48,868 nucleotides of DNA from Methyloradius sp035460505 (GTDB taxonomy: Bacteria > Pseudomonadota > Gammaproteobacteria > Burkholderiales > Methylophilaceae): NCBI GenBank assembly GCA_035460505.1, contig DATHWP010000122.1, forward strand, positions 1-48,868. The letters are read 5' to 3'. Within the stretch, counting starts at the first letter, position 1; each line of letters begins with the position of its first letter. Below are positions 1-9,497 of the stretch, piece by piece. The notes under the pieces are model-generated. The model saw nothing but the letters and a program-made list of their open reading frames with translations. It did no database searches and had not been told where the DNA came from. The translations under genes and the position numbers were made by a program.

Positions 1-979
1 TTTTGCCGGATTTAACTTTATCAGCAAGCTTCTTAGCTTCGTCCAGATCGACATTCTTTTGCGCATGCTCAATGAGCGAGAGCACATCGCCCATGCCAAG
101 TATGCGTGAGGCCATGCGCTCCGGGTGGAAGGGCTCGAGGCCATCAACCTTTTCGCTGACACCGATGAATTTGATAGGCTTGCCCGTGATGTGGCGCACT
201 GAGAGCGCGGCACCACCGCGTGCATCGCCATCCAGCTTGGTGAGTACAACACCCGTTAAAGGTAAAGTCTCGCCAAAGGCACGAGCGGTGTTGATTGCAT
301 CCTGACCCTGCATGGCATCCACCACGAACAGGGTTTCGATTGGGTTTAACAGCGTGTGTAGCGCCTTTATCTCGGCCATCATGGCTTCATCAATGCCCAG
401 GCGGCCTGCGGTATCGAAAATCACCACATCGTAAAAATGACGTTTAGCGTGGTCTAGGGCATTGGTGGCGATTATTTCCGGTTTTTGCGAGATATCTGAT
501 TCAAAGAAATCGACATCCAAACTTTTAGCCAGAGTTCTTAATTGCTCGATAGCCGCTGGACGATAAATATCGGCGCTGGTTAGCAGCACTTTCTTTTTCT
601 GTGCTTTAAGCAAGCGCGCGAGCTTGGCTGAAGTAGTAGTTTTACCAGAGCCCTGCAAACCAGCCATGAGAATAATCGCTGGTGGCACGGCGGCCAAGTT
701 AAGTGCCGCATTATCAGTGCCCATCAGCTTGGTGAGCTCTTCATGCACCACCTGGATTACAGCTTGCCCAGGAGTCAGGCTTTGCAGCACTTCCCGGCCT
801 TGTGCACGCTCTTTAACTTGGGCGATGAAGTCTTTGACTACGGGTAAGGCGACATCGGCCTCAAGTAGCGCCATACGCACTTCGCGTAAGGCATCGGCGA
901 TATTATCTTCGGTCAGTCGTGCCTGGCCGCGCAGATTCTTGATGACGCCTTGCAGTCTTCCACTTAAATTCTCAAACAT
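1..979 (-). CDS. ffh: Signal recognition particle protein Ffh (3' end outside window)
   Basis: SRP GTPase that binds signal sequences of nascent membrane proteins together with 4.5S RNA and delivers ribosomes to FtsY. Reading the minus strand from the ATG at 977-979 gives MFENLSGRLQGVIKNLRGQA, the typical Ffh start. It continues through the helical N domain and the G domain. Visible GTPase motifs are GLQGSGKTTT (P-loop), DTAGRL (G3) and TKLDGDARGG (G4 and the following loop). About 326 codons are present; the methionine-rich M domain that binds the signal peptide and RNA lies beyond base 1. The gene diverges from ypjD with a 129-base gap that holds a 16-bp palindrome. The identification is certain from the motifs; only the end of the gene is missing. 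Confidence 0.97.
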   Translation of the reverse strand, partial: MFENLSGRLQGVIKNLRGQARLTEDNIADALREVRMALLEADVALPVVKDFIAQVKERAQGREVLQSLTPGQAVIQVVHEELTKLMGTDNAALNLAAVPPAIILMAGLQGSGKTTTSAKLARLLKAQKKKVLLTSADIYRPAAIEQLRTLAKSLDVDFFESDISQKPEIIATNALDHAKRHFYDVVIFDTAGRLGIDEAMMAEIKALHTLLNPIETLFVVDAMQGQDAINTARAFGETLPLTGVVLTKLDGDARGGAALSVRHITGKPIKFIGVSEKVDGLEPFHPERMASRILGMGDVLSLIEHAQKNVDLDEAKKLADKVKSGK

Positions 980-1018
980 TTTTTAGATTTCCAAACATTG
1001 CTAGAGCCTACAACAGTG

Positions 1019-1034
1019 GCGCTTGTACAAGCGC
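1019..1034. repeat. 16-bp perfect palindrome between ffh and ypjD
   Basis: GCGCTTGTACAAGCGC reads the same on both strands. It lies about 40 bases upstream of ffh and about 75 bases upstream of ypjD. A weak promoter-like pair (TTATCG at 1040-1045, TATAGT at 1063-1068, 17-base spacer) follows on the plus strand. This could be an operator for a dimeric regulator; no regulator is identified. Confidence 0.45.
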
Positions 1035-1108
1035 AGGCGTTATCGCCTTATTTACACCATGTTATAGTATTGAATAAATACTAATTTTAACCCAAGTCAC
1101 CTATACAC

Positions 1109-1915
1109 ATGATTGAGTTTGCTCCCTATTTCATCACGGCTTTGATTTACGCCTTAGTGGCTGCTGATTTTTGGCTAGATGCCTCAGCAAAACCATCGCT
1201 CAAAATCTCGCGCTGGCATCCACACCTGATTGCGGTTGGATTGATGTTGCATGCATGCTTGTTATACAAATCGCTGTTCACAGGCGGGCTTAATCTAGGC
1301 CTCTCAAACGCGCTCTCAGCCATATTCTGGCTGACTGTGCTGATTTACTGGCTGACCGACCTTAAGCATCATTTGAACAGCCTGCAAGCCTTTGTATTGC
1401 CGCCTGCTGCGTTCTTTGTCTTGTTGCAATACCTGATGCCAGAAGCGCACTTGCTGCCTTATGCCAAGCAGCCTTTATTCATGGCGCACCTGATTATTTC
1501 AATGCTGGCCTACAGCCTTTTCACCTTTGCAGCCCTGCATGCGCTATTGATGATGGCGGCAGAGCGCAGTCTGCACCAGAAACCAACGCTCATCAAACTG
1601 CCAGACTTTCCGCCGCTAATGGTGATGGAAACCCTGCTGTTCAGGATGATAGGCCTAGGCTTCATATTGCTTACGCTTACCTTGATCAGCGGCATGTTGT
1701 TCTCCGAAGCCATGTTCCACCAGGCACTCAGGTTCAACCATAAAAACATATTCACCATTGTTTCTTGGCTGGTGTTTGGCGGATTACTATTGGGTAGATT
1801 TCAGTATGGCTGGCGTGGCCGCAAAGCCATCCGCTGGACACTGAGCGGGTTCGCCCTCCTCTTTCTCGCTTATATAGGCAGCAAATTCGTATTAGAGATT
1901 TTGCTGCATAGATAA
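1109..1915 (+). CDS. ypjD: YpjD-type cytochrome c assembly (CcsA/HemX-like) inner membrane protein
   Basis: Polytopic inner-membrane protein of 268 residues with about eight hydrophobic segments, in the CcsA/CcmC/HemX superfamily of haem-handling proteins. The C-terminal part, with HKNIFTIVSWLVFG followed by YGWRGRKAIRW and a last helix, is the pattern of enterobacterial YpjD, which also lies beside ffh. I do not see the tryptophan-rich haem-binding WWD signature of true CcsA/CcmC, so a direct role in cytochrome c maturation is not shown. The gene diverges from ffh and is followed 21 bases later by a glutathione S-transferase, probably on the same transcript. No strong ribosome binding site precedes the ATG. 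Family assignment is good; the biochemical role is unknown. Confidence 0.85.
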   Translation: MIEFAPYFITALIYALVAADFWLDASAKPSLKISRWHPHLIAVGLMLHACLLYKSLFTGGLNLGLSNALSAIFWLTVLIYWLTDLKHHLNSLQAFVLPPAAFFVLLQYLMPEAHLLPYAKQPLFMAHLIISMLAYSLFTFAALHALLMMAAERSLHQKPTLIKLPDFPPLMVMETLLFRMIGLGFILLTLTLISGMLFSEAMFHQALRFNHKNIFTIVSWLVFGGLLLGRFQYGWRGRKAIRWTLSGFALLFLAYIGSKFVLEILLHR

Positions 1916-1936
1916 CGCTGAATTCCTAGCGCCCTA

Positions 1937-2542
1937 ATGACAGTTCCGATTCTGTATTCGTATCGCCGTTGTCCTTATGCCATGCGCGCCCGCATGGCAT
2001 TGCGATATAGCGGCATTGCCGTTGAAATTATCGAAATTTCACTTAGAGATAAGCCACAACATCTGCTAGAAGTCTCACCCAAAGCTACGGTGCCTGTACT
2101 TGTGTTACCAGATGGCAAGGTGATTGAACAAAGCTTGGCGATCATGCAATGGGCGCTGTTGCAGCAAGATACAGACGATTGGCTGTTAAGTAACGCAAGT
2201 GAACTGGCAATTGATGCCAATCTGTTGATTGCAGAAAATGATGGCACATTCAAACAGTCGTTAGACCGTTATAAATATGCAGTGCGCTTTCCCGAGCACT
2301 CGCAAGAAGAATATCGGCAACAATGTGAGGCGTTTGTCAGCAGGTTAGAAACGTTACTCGACCAACACCATTATCTCTTAGGTAATAGCAGTTCTATTGC
2401 AGACATCGCCATCTTTCCATTTATTAGGCAATTTGCAGGCGTAGATCAAGCATGGTTTTTGGAAGCACCCTACACCAGAGTCCGCGCTTGGTTAAATGAA
2501 TGGCTTAATTCGGCGCTATTTATTAGCATTATGCAGAAATAA
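1937..2542 (+). CDS. Glutathione S-transferase family protein
   Basis: Soluble 201-residue protein with a thioredoxin-fold N-terminal half and an all-helical C-terminal half. The N-terminus carries a glutaredoxin-like CPYAMRAR motif, with Cys near residue 12. A cis-proline segment (KATVPVL) and an acidic SLAIMQW stretch follow, which together form the glutathione site of GSTs. The C-terminal half has the LGNSSSIADIAIFPF motif (N-capping box of helix 6). The CPYA start suggests a Cys-type GST (beta/omega-like) rather than a Tyr or Ser class enzyme; the substrate cannot be told. It follows ypjD by 21 bases. Its stop codon touches the clpA terminator that comes from the opposite strand. Confidence 0.9.
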   Translation: MTVPILYSYRRCPYAMRARMALRYSGIAVEIIEISLRDKPQHLLEVSPKATVPVLVLPDGKVIEQSLAIMQWALLQQDTDDWLLSNASELAIDANLLIAENDGTFKQSLDRYKYAVRFPEHSQEEYRQQCEAFVSRLETLLDQHHYLLGNSSSIADIAIFPFIRQFAGVDQAWFLEAPYTRVRAWLNEWLNSALFISIMQK

Positions 2543-2576
2543 AAAAATGGGTTGATACGATTAGCGCATCAACCCA
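2541..2576 (-). terminator. Rho-independent terminator of clpA
   Basis: A perfect 9-bp stem (TGGGTTGAT at 2548-2556 and ATCAACCCA at 2568-2576) has an 11-base loop. On the minus strand it is followed directly by seven T (A-tract 2541-2547). It lies 28 bases after the clpA stop, and the T-tract overlaps the last bases of the converging GST gene. Confidence 0.85.
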
Positions 2577-2603
2577 CGGGGAAGCAATAACTAAAACGAT
2601 TGC

Positions 2604-4895
2604 TTAAGCCAGATCAACTTCCAGTTTTGATGGTTTGCTTGGCTTACTGGTTGGCTCTTCATCAAATATCAGTTTGACCTGTTCTTTATCGTCAATATCG
2701 ACTTTAACGCTACCGCCATTCGCTAAACGACCAAACAACAACTCGTCTGCCAAGGCTCTGCGGATAGTGTCTTGAATCAATCGCGACATCGGCCTTGCGC
2801 CCATCAATGGATCAAACCCATTCTTACCAAGGTAAGCTTTTAGTTCATCGCTAAAGCTGACTTCAACCTTTTTCTCGTGCAACTGGTCTTCAAGCTGCAT
2901 CAAGAATTTATCCACCACGCGCATGATGATTTCTTGCGTCAATGGCGCGAACGACACAGTTGCATCCAAACGATTACGGAACTCAGGGCTGAACATACGC
3001 TTGATTTCAGCCAAATCATCATTCACCTTACTAGGCAGGTTAAAGCCGATACCTGTCTTGGATATAGCTTCAGCACCAGCATTGGTGGTCATGATAATCG
3101 TGACGTTACGGAAATCAGCCTTACGACCGTTGTTATCGGTCAATGTGCCGTGATCCATCACCTGCAGCAAGATATTGAAAATATCTGGATGAGCTTTTTC
3201 AATCTCATCTAGCAACAATACGCAATATGGATGTTTGGTGATGGCTTCGGTCATCAAACCGCCTTGTTCAAAGCCAACATAGCCTGGAGGCGCGCCTATC
3301 AAGCGAGACACCGCATGACGCTCCATGTATTCAGACATATCAAAGCGAATCAGCTCAATACCCAAGGTGTAGGCCAACTGTTTTGCCACTTCTGTTTTAC
3401 CAACCCCAGTAGGGCCAGAGAAGAGGAATGAGCCGATTGGTTTATCTTGGCTACCCAAACCACTACGCGCCATTTTGATGGCGGCTGACAGCGATTCTAT
3501 GGCCTTATCCTGGCCGAACACGGTCGCCTTCAAATCACGATCCAGCGTTTTAAGCGCATTGCGATCATCGCTTGAAATATTCTTGGGTGGAATCCGCGCA
3601 ATCTTGGCGATGATGTCTTCAATCTCCTTGTTGCTGATTACTTTCTTCTGCTTCGATTTAGGCAAGATACGTTGCGCAGCGCCAGCCTCATCAATCACGT
3701 CAATCGCCTTATCTGGCAAATGCCTGTCATTGATGTATTTAGCAGAAAGCTCAGCTGCGGTACTTAATGCCGATGCGCTGTACTTCACGCCATGATGCTG
3801 TTCAAAACGTGATTTCAAACCTTTAAGTATTTCAACGGTTTCAGCAACGCTAGGCTCAGACACATCTACTTTCTGGAAGCGGCGTGAAAGCGCGTGATCT
3901 TTTTCAAAGATGCCGCGATACTCCTGATAGGTAGTCGCACCTATGCATTTGAGTGAGCCATTTGAAAGTGCAGGCTTGAGCAAGTTTGAGGCATCCAGAG
4001 TTCCGCCACTGGCAGCACCAGCACCAATCAAGGTATGGATTTCATCCACAAACAAGACTGAATTTGGACTTTCAGCAAGCTTCTTCATCACAGCTTTTAA
4101 GCGTTGCTCAAAATCACCACGGTATTTAGTACCAGCTAACAGCGCGCCCATATCAAGTGAGTAAATCACTGCCTTGGACAAGACTTCAGGCACGTTACCT
4201 TCAACAATACGTCGAGCCAATCCCTCTGCAATAGCAGTTTTACCAACACCAGCCTCACCGACTAGCAATGGATTATTCTTGCGACGACGGCAAAGTGTTT
4301 GAATAACGCGCTCAATTTCGCTATCGCGACCAATGAGTGGGTCTATTTTGCCAGCCAATACCTGCTGGTTTAAATTCAGCGTGTAGTTTTCAAGCGCGCC
4401 AGCAGGTGCGGCTTCTGTTTCGGCTTCTTGCTCGGTTTCAGCACGTTTGTTAGCGCCATCAGCCACCTTGGCAACGCCATGTGAGATGAAGTTAACAACA
4501 TCAAGACGCGTTACAGATTGCTGATGTAAGAAGAACACAGCATGTGAATCTTTTTCACCATAGATCGCAACCAGCACGTTGGCGCCTGTCACTTCTTTTT
4601 TACCTGATGATTGCACATGCAAAATCGCACGCTGAATCACGCGTTGGAAGCCTAGGGTTGGCTGGGTATCGACCTCTTCGTCACCTTCTACAGTTGGGGT
4701 GTGCTCTTCAATGTAATGATTAAGTTCGCTACGCAGCCCGTCGAGATTTGCGCCGCATGAACGAAGCACTTCTGCCGCCGTAGGATTATCAATCATGGCG
4801 AGTAGCAGATGCTCAACCGTGATGAGCTCATGGCGTTTCTGCCGAGCGTCCATAAAGGCCATATGTAAGGAGACTTCTAATTCCTGGGCTATCAT
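2604..4895 (-). CDS. clpA: ATP-dependent Clp protease ATP-binding subunit ClpA
   Basis: Hexameric AAA+ unfoldase that feeds substrates into ClpP, including N-degron proteins handed over by ClpS. The 763-residue length is normal for ClpA. The order is an N-terminal Clp repeat domain (about 1-145), an acidic linker, AAA1 with Walker A GEAGVGKT near residue 212 and VLFVDEIHTL, then AAA2 with GPTGVGKT and VLLLDEIEKAHPD. The C-terminal sensor-2 region contains GARPMSR. There is no long middle coiled-coil domain, which separates it from ClpB. The gene starts 12 bases after the clpS stop and ends at a strong terminator, so clpS-clpA form an operon. No clpP is in the window. Confidence 0.98.
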   Translation of the reverse strand: MIAQELEVSLHMAFMDARQKRHELITVEHLLLAMIDNPTAAEVLRSCGANLDGLRSELNHYIEEHTPTVEGDEEVDTQPTLGFQRVIQRAILHVQSSGKKEVTGANVLVAIYGEKDSHAVFFLHQQSVTRLDVVNFISHGVAKVADGANKRAETEQEAETEAAPAGALENYTLNLNQQVLAGKIDPLIGRDSEIERVIQTLCRRRKNNPLLVGEAGVGKTAIAEGLARRIVEGNVPEVLSKAVIYSLDMGALLAGTKYRGDFEQRLKAVMKKLAESPNSVLFVDEIHTLIGAGAASGGTLDASNLLKPALSNGSLKCIGATTYQEYRGIFEKDHALSRRFQKVDVSEPSVAETVEILKGLKSRFEQHHGVKYSASALSTAAELSAKYINDRHLPDKAIDVIDEAGAAQRILPKSKQKKVISNKEIEDIIAKIARIPPKNISSDDRNALKTLDRDLKATVFGQDKAIESLSAAIKMARSGLGSQDKPIGSFLFSGPTGVGKTEVAKQLAYTLGIELIRFDMSEYMERHAVSRLIGAPPGYVGFEQGGLMTEAITKHPYCVLLLDEIEKAHPDIFNILLQVMDHGTLTDNNGRKADFRNVTIIMTTNAGAEAISKTGIGFNLPSKVNDDLAEIKRMFSPEFRNRLDATVSFAPLTQEIIMRVVDKFLMQLEDQLHEKKVEVSFSDELKAYLGKNGFDPLMGARPMSRLIQDTIRRALADELLFGRLANGGSVKVDIDDKEQVKLIFDEEPTSKPSKPSKLEVDLA

Positions 4896-4907
4896 AATTG
4901 CGTTTCC

Positions 4908-5219
4908 TCAGACTTCTTCCATTGCGCATTGCAGTGGGTGTTGATGTTCGCGAGCGTATTCTAAAACTTGGTTTACTTTTGTTTCTGCAATGCCGTGTGG
5001 ATAAACCCCACACACTCCTGCGCCCTCGGTATGTACTTTGAGCATGATTTGCGTCGCTTGTTCACGACTTTTACTAAAAAACCGCTGTATCACATCAACC
5101 ACGAACTCCATAGGAGTGTAATCGTCATTCAACAGTAATACTTTATACATCGCCGGCGGTTTAGTTTTAACCGCCTTTTTTTCTAGGACAGTATTTTCCT
5201 GGTTTTTAATACTTGCCAT
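4908..5219 (-). CDS. clpS: ATP-dependent Clp protease adaptor ClpS
   Basis: Small adaptor (103 residues) that recognises N-degron residues and docks on the ClpA N-domain. The extended N-terminal tail is followed by the conserved core YKVLLLNDDYTPMEFVV, whose Asn-Asp pair lines the N-degron pocket. The later motif HTEGAGVCGVYPHGIAETK is also typical. Length and motif order match the family completely. It is the first gene of the clpS-clpA pair. Confidence 0.98.
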   Translation of the reverse strand: MASIKNQENTVLEKKAVKTKPPAMYKVLLLNDDYTPMEFVVDVIQRFFSKSREQATQIMLKVHTEGAGVCGVYPHGIAETKVNQVLEYAREHQHPLQCAMEEV

Positions 5220-5337
5220 CGTGGTACCTATATTGAACCGAATTTAGAATAATTCAAGCCTGAAACAAGTGTGGTTAATCATCTTTGTTCCAATCTTGGC
5301 ACCTACACTTGCCAGATCGCTGATTCAGCGCGGATTG

Positions 5338-6597
5338 TCAGGGGAAAATGCGTACGCTTTTAACGACTTTATCCTGGGTCTGGATGATCTCAAGCGTATG
5401 CCCTGCAATCTTGAAACTGGTACCAGGCTCCGGGATATCCTCAAAATGCTCTAGCACCAAGCCATTCAGTGTGCGCGGGCCATCTAATGGTAATGATAGC
5501 CCAAGTTTTTTATTGAGGTCACGCAATGGGCTAATGCCATCTACCAGCCAACTACCATCTTCATCCTGATGGTATGCCCCGGAAAGTGAAGGTGACTGGG
5601 TAGTGAAATCGCCGATGATTTCCTCAAGTATATCTTCGAGTGTGACCAAGCCTTTGAGTTCACCGTATTCATCGACCACCAGCGCAATACGCTGCTTGTT
5701 CTCCTGGAACTGCTGCATCTGCATATAAAGCGGGGTTCCAGAGGGTATAAAGTAAGGCTCAGAGATAATCTCTTGCAATACTTCAAGATCAAGCTCGCCA
5801 TCACGCAAATGGTTCATCACCTTGCGTATATGCAATATGCCAACGATTTCTTCATTTGCGCCTTGGCGCACTGGCAGCCGAGTGTGCTGGCTTGACGATA
5901 ATTGCTTAATGATTTCTTCAATCGGCTCATCGAAATCAATCACTTCAATATTGGTGTGTGCCGTCATGACGTCGTCCACCGTGCTCTTCTCAAGATCAAA
6001 TAGATTCAACAAGATGGCACGGTGTTTTTTGGGGATATAGCTGCCTGCATCCAGCACGATATGGCGAAGTTCATCCATAGAAAGCGCATGGCCATTTTCA
6101 GTAAAACTCACTTTGATGCCAAATAACTGCGCAATAAGGTTAACTATTGCGTTGATTAGCCAGACGATGGGATAGAGCAGCTTAAGCAATGGCGTCAGCA
6201 CATAACTGCTGGCAAAAGCGATTTTTTCGGGGAAACGCGCTGCAAAAACCCGAGGCAACATTTCGCTAAAAATAAGCGTAGCTACGGTAATGAGAATAGT
6301 GCCGACCATTAAGGCAGACTTATCTTCGCCATATAACTCAACGCTGATTACCGCGACCAGCGTGACTGAGCAAGCGTTGGCAAAGTTATTACCAAGCAGA
6401 ATGACGCCCAGCAACTTATCAGTTTTATTCAGTAATTTTGTGGCGAGTCGCGCGCCACGATGGCCATCTTCCACCAGCTTGCGCAGGCGATAACGGTTGA
6501 GCGACATCAAACTGGTTTCAGCGATTGAAAACAGGCCAGAAATCATGAGCAATATGGCAAGTACGCCATACTGCATGGGCAGGGAGATAACGTCCAA
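5338..6597 (-). CDS. HlyC/CorC-type membrane protein with CNNM (DUF21), CBS pair and CorC domains
   Basis: 419-residue inner-membrane protein. About four hydrophobic segments (DUF21/CNNM, residues 1-190) precede a CBS pair (about 200-330; DDVMTAHTNIEVIDF and VVDEYGELKGLVTLEDILEEIIGDF). A C-terminal CorC_HlyC domain (about 340-419) ends the protein. The closest well-known relative is E. coli YfjD (CorB-like), proposed to act in magnesium/cobalt efflux or homeostasis. Here it follows secF by 57 bases rather than sitting beside ffh/ypjD. The start is uncertain: the longest frame begins with TTG, while an ATG seven codons later (MQYGVLAILL) also fits; neither has a clear ribosome binding site. 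Transport substrate is not shown by the sequence. Confidence 0.9.
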   Translation of the reverse strand: MDVISLPMQYGVLAILLMISGLFSIAETSLMSLNRYRLRKLVEDGHRGARLATKLLNKTDKLLGVILLGNNFANACSVTLVAVISVELYGEDKSALMVGTILITVATLIFSEMLPRVFAARFPEKIAFASSYVLTPLLKLLYPIVWLINAIVNLIAQLFGIKVSFTENGHALSMDELRHIVLDAGSYIPKKHRAILLNLFDLEKSTVDDVMTAHTNIEVIDFDEPIEEIIKQLSSSQHTRLPVRQGANEEIVGILHIRKVMNHLRDGELDLEVLQEIISEPYFIPSGTPLYMQMQQFQENKQRIALVVDEYGELKGLVTLEDILEEIIGDFTTQSPSLSGAYHQDEDGSWLVDGISPLRDLNKKLGLSLPLDGPRTLNGLVLEHFEDIPEPGTSFKIAGHTLEIIQTQDKVVKSVRIFP

Positions 6598-6622
6598 AGA
6601 AGTTTGAAAATGTGATGGGTGA

Positions 6623-6655
6623 ACACTAGTTTACCGCGCGAGGCGGTAATAGTGT
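6623..6655 (-). other. Hairpin directly after the secF stop
   Basis: Two stacked stems, ACACTA/TAGTGT (6623-6628 with 6650-6655) and TTACCGC/GCGGTAA (6631-6637 with 6643-6649), are separated by a 2-base bulge. The hairpin begins at the secF stop codon. It lacks a T-tract on either strand, so it is not a standard terminator. It may protect the sec mRNA 3' end or reduce readthrough into the CNNM/CorC gene. Confidence 0.5.
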
Positions 6656-7590
6656 CAAGGCATTGCTTCTACGTCAGATTTCTTTTCCGTGCTACCCATC
6701 AAGTTTGCACGCGAAACACCTAGCCACATGGCGACAGGGCTAGCCACGAGCACCGAAGAGTAGATTCCGAACAGAATACCAATGGTCAGTGCCAGCGCAA
6801 AATTGTGTAACACTTCACCACCAAATAACAGCATTGAGCAGACCATTGTTTGCGTCATTGCGTGAGTAATCACGGTACGTGACATGGTGGCTGTAATCGC
6901 ATTGTTGATGACATCTGGCACGCTAGCTTTACGCATCTTGCGGAAGTTTTCACGCACGCGGTCAAACACTACTACAGACTCATTTACTGAGTAACCCAGC
7001 ACAGCCAGAATCGCCGCGAGCACAGTCAAGTTGAATTCCCACTGGAAGAATGCGAAGAAGCCAAGAATGATCACCACGTCATGCATATTGGCGACAATCG
7101 CGGCGACTGCAAAACGCCACTCGAAACGTAAGGCCAAGTAGGCAACAATGCCGACTGAAACTAATAGCAAGGCCAAGGCACCATTTTCATACAGCTCTTG
7201 GCCAACTTGGGAACCCACCAGTTCCACGCGGCGCATTTCTACGCCTGGCGTCTTTTCAGTTAATGATGCCAATACTTGCTCTGACAATTGAGCTTTGGTA
7301 ACGCCTTCTTTTAATGGCAGACGAATCAGCACATCGTGGCTGCTGCCAAAATTTTGCACTGTGGCTTCTTTGTGGCCCAAAGTATCAACCACTTCACGAA
7401 TCTTGCCCAAATCAGCGGTTTCTGGATAACTCACTTCGATGATTGTACCGCCAGTGAAATCCACGCCCAGATTCAAGCCGCGATGCGCAAGGAAGAATAT
7501 CGCCAGAATAAAGGTGATCAGGGAAATAGCCGTTGTGAGACGGCCGTAACTCATAAAGGGAATATCTTTTTTGATCTTGAAAATTTCCAT
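6655..7590 (-). CDS. secF: Protein translocase subunit SecF
   Basis: Inner-membrane partner of SecD; together they use the proton gradient to pull exported proteins out of SecYEG. The length (311 residues) and six-helix plan are normal. The N-terminal helix is followed by the periplasmic HRGLNLGVDFTGGT motif. The membrane core has LGYSVNESVVVFDRVREN and a late TMSRTVITHAMTQ stretch, both conserved in SecF. It is the last sec gene of the tgt-yajC-secD-secF run, 77 bases after secD. Confidence 0.98.
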   Translation of the reverse strand: MEIFKIKKDIPFMSYGRLTTAISLITFILAIFFLAHRGLNLGVDFTGGTIIEVSYPETADLGKIREVVDTLGHKEATVQNFGSSHDVLIRLPLKEGVTKAQLSEQVLASLTEKTPGVEMRRVELVGSQVGQELYENGALALLLVSVGIVAYLALRFEWRFAVAAIVANMHDVVIILGFFAFFQWEFNLTVLAAILAVLGYSVNESVVVFDRVRENFRKMRKASVPDVINNAITATMSRTVITHAMTQTMVCSMLLFGGEVLHNFALALTIGILFGIYSSVLVASPVAMWLGVSRANLMGSTEKKSDVEAMP

Positions 7591-7667
7591 AATCTTTAAT
7601 TCATCTCGTTTATTTTAGTGACGCATCAATCTTAATAAGGTGCTTAGTTTTTATGCACTGGAGCCGA

Positions 7668-9497
7668 TTAACCAATTGCGAGTTTAGTAACCTTACGGCG
7701 ATAGCCGTAAATCAGGTTCACAATGGCTCTTGATACCACCACAGCGCTGAACATAGAGGTCAAAATCCCTAACATGTGTACCACTGCGAAACCCTTGATT
7801 GGGCCTGAACCAAAGCTGAACAGCATCAAACCTACAATAAATGTCGTCACGTTTGAGTCCAAAATGGTATCAAATGCGCGATCATAGCCTGCGTGAATAG
7901 AAGCCTGCGGCGTATTGCCGTTACGCAACTCTTCACGGATGCGCTCGTTGATTAGCACGTTGGCATCAATCGCCATCCCCAACGTAAGCGCAATCGCGGC
8001 AAGGCCTGGCAAGGTCAAGGTGGCTTGCAGGATTGAAAGCAATGCGAGCAGAAATAATAGGTTGATCGCCAAGGCAAGCACTGACACTGTACCAAAGGCC
8101 ATATAGTAAATAGCCATGAATACCGCAATTGCAAGGAAACCCCACAACGTAGAATGCACGCCGCGCTTGATGTTTTCTTCACCCATGCTTGGGCCAACGG
8201 TGCGCTCTTCAACAATCTCCATAGGTGCGGCAAGGGCACCAGCCCTTAGCAATAATGAAACATCAGTAGCCTCTTGCACACTCGCCATACCTGAAATTTG
8301 CACTCGACCGCCGCCGATTTCCTCACGAATTACCGGGGCAGTAATCACTTCAGCCTTCCCTTTTTCCACCAGCAAAATCGCCATGCGCTTGCCGACGTTA
8401 TCTTTGGTGACTTGCTTGAAAATGCGAGCACCACGGCCATCAAAGGTTACATGCACCACAGACTCACCATTCTGCGAATCTAGGCCTGGACCAGCATCAG
8501 TAATATACTCGCCTGTAAGTGCCACACTCTTTTTCACCAGGATAGGCTGGCCACTGCGACCTACAAAATACTCGTCGCCAAAAGGCACTTGGCCTTTACT
8601 GGCAGCATCCAATGTAGCGGCATCACTCTTTTCCTCATCCACTAGACGAATCTCAAGCGTTGCAGTGCGGCCAAGAATCTCTTTGGCCTTGGCTGTGTCT
8701 TGCACACCAGGCAGTTGCACTACCACGCGGTCTGAACCTTGTTGCTGGATAATCGGCTCGGCAACACCAAGCTCGTTAATACGGTTGTGCAGGGTTTGAA
8801 TGTTTTGCTTAAGCGCAAAATCCTGAATACGCTTTTGTGCTTGTGGATTGAGCGTTGCAATCAACAGTTTTTCAGTGCCAGTATCGCTGTCTTTGAGTGT
8901 CAGATCAGGAGATTCCTTTGCAATGATTTTTCTGGCTTTTTCAAGCTCAGCAGATTGACTAAAACGAATTTGGACAGACTGCCCTTCACGTGAAATACCA
9001 AGATAAGCCACACGCTCATTGCGCAAGGATGAACGGAAATCACCCACATAACGATCAGTTGCCTTATCCAGCGCGGCTTTCATGTCCACTTGCAGCAAGA
9101 AATGCACACCACCGCGCAAATCCAGGCCGAGATACATAGGTAATGCGCCAATGCTGGCCAGCCATGACGGCGAACGCGTAAGCAGGTTGAGCGCCACAAC
9201 GTAATCATCACCCAGACTCTTCTGCAACACATCTTTGGCTTTAAGTTGCGTATCCGTATCATCAAAGCGCACCCTGATGCCGCTTGGGTCTAGCGTCAGA
9301 TGGTCAAACTTGATGTTTTGCGCTTTTAAAGCAGTCTCCACTTGATCCAGCAATGCAGGCTCAATTTTGACCGTATTTTTATTAGGCGAGATTTGGACTG
9401 CAGGCGATTCACCAAAAATATTGGGCAAGGAATACACCAGGCCAAATACCAAAGCAAATATCACTAGCAGGTTTTTCCATAATGGATAGCGGTTCAT
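7668..9497 (-). CDS. secD: Protein translocase subunit SecD
   Basis: Inner-membrane translocase motor protein of 609 residues, normal for proteobacteria. An N-terminal helix (MNRYPLWKNLLVIFALVFGL) precedes a large periplasmic P1 region. The P1 region begins with LGLDLRGGVHFLLQV and contains the head domain. The C-terminal five-helix membrane block includes LTLGMAIDANVLINERIREE, the conserved segment carrying the proton-path acidic residue. It is placed between yajC (65-base gap) and secF. Confidence 0.98.
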   Translation of the reverse strand: MNRYPLWKNLLVIFALVFGLVYSLPNIFGESPAVQISPNKNTVKIEPALLDQVETALKAQNIKFDHLTLDPSGIRVRFDDTDTQLKAKDVLQKSLGDDYVVALNLLTRSPSWLASIGALPMYLGLDLRGGVHFLLQVDMKAALDKATDRYVGDFRSSLRNERVAYLGISREGQSVQIRFSQSAELEKARKIIAKESPDLTLKDSDTGTEKLLIATLNPQAQKRIQDFALKQNIQTLHNRINELGVAEPIIQQQGSDRVVVQLPGVQDTAKAKEILGRTATLEIRLVDEEKSDAATLDAASKGQVPFGDEYFVGRSGQPILVKKSVALTGEYITDAGPGLDSQNGESVVHVTFDGRGARIFKQVTKDNVGKRMAILLVEKGKAEVITAPVIREEIGGGRVQISGMASVQEATDVSLLLRAGALAAPMEIVEERTVGPSMGEENIKRGVHSTLWGFLAIAVFMAIYYMAFGTVSVLALAINLLFLLALLSILQATLTLPGLAAIALTLGMAIDANVLINERIREELRNGNTPQASIHAGYDRAFDTILDSNVTTFIVGLMLFSFGSGPIKGFAVVHMLGILTSMFSAVVVSRAIVNLIYGYRRKVTKLAIG

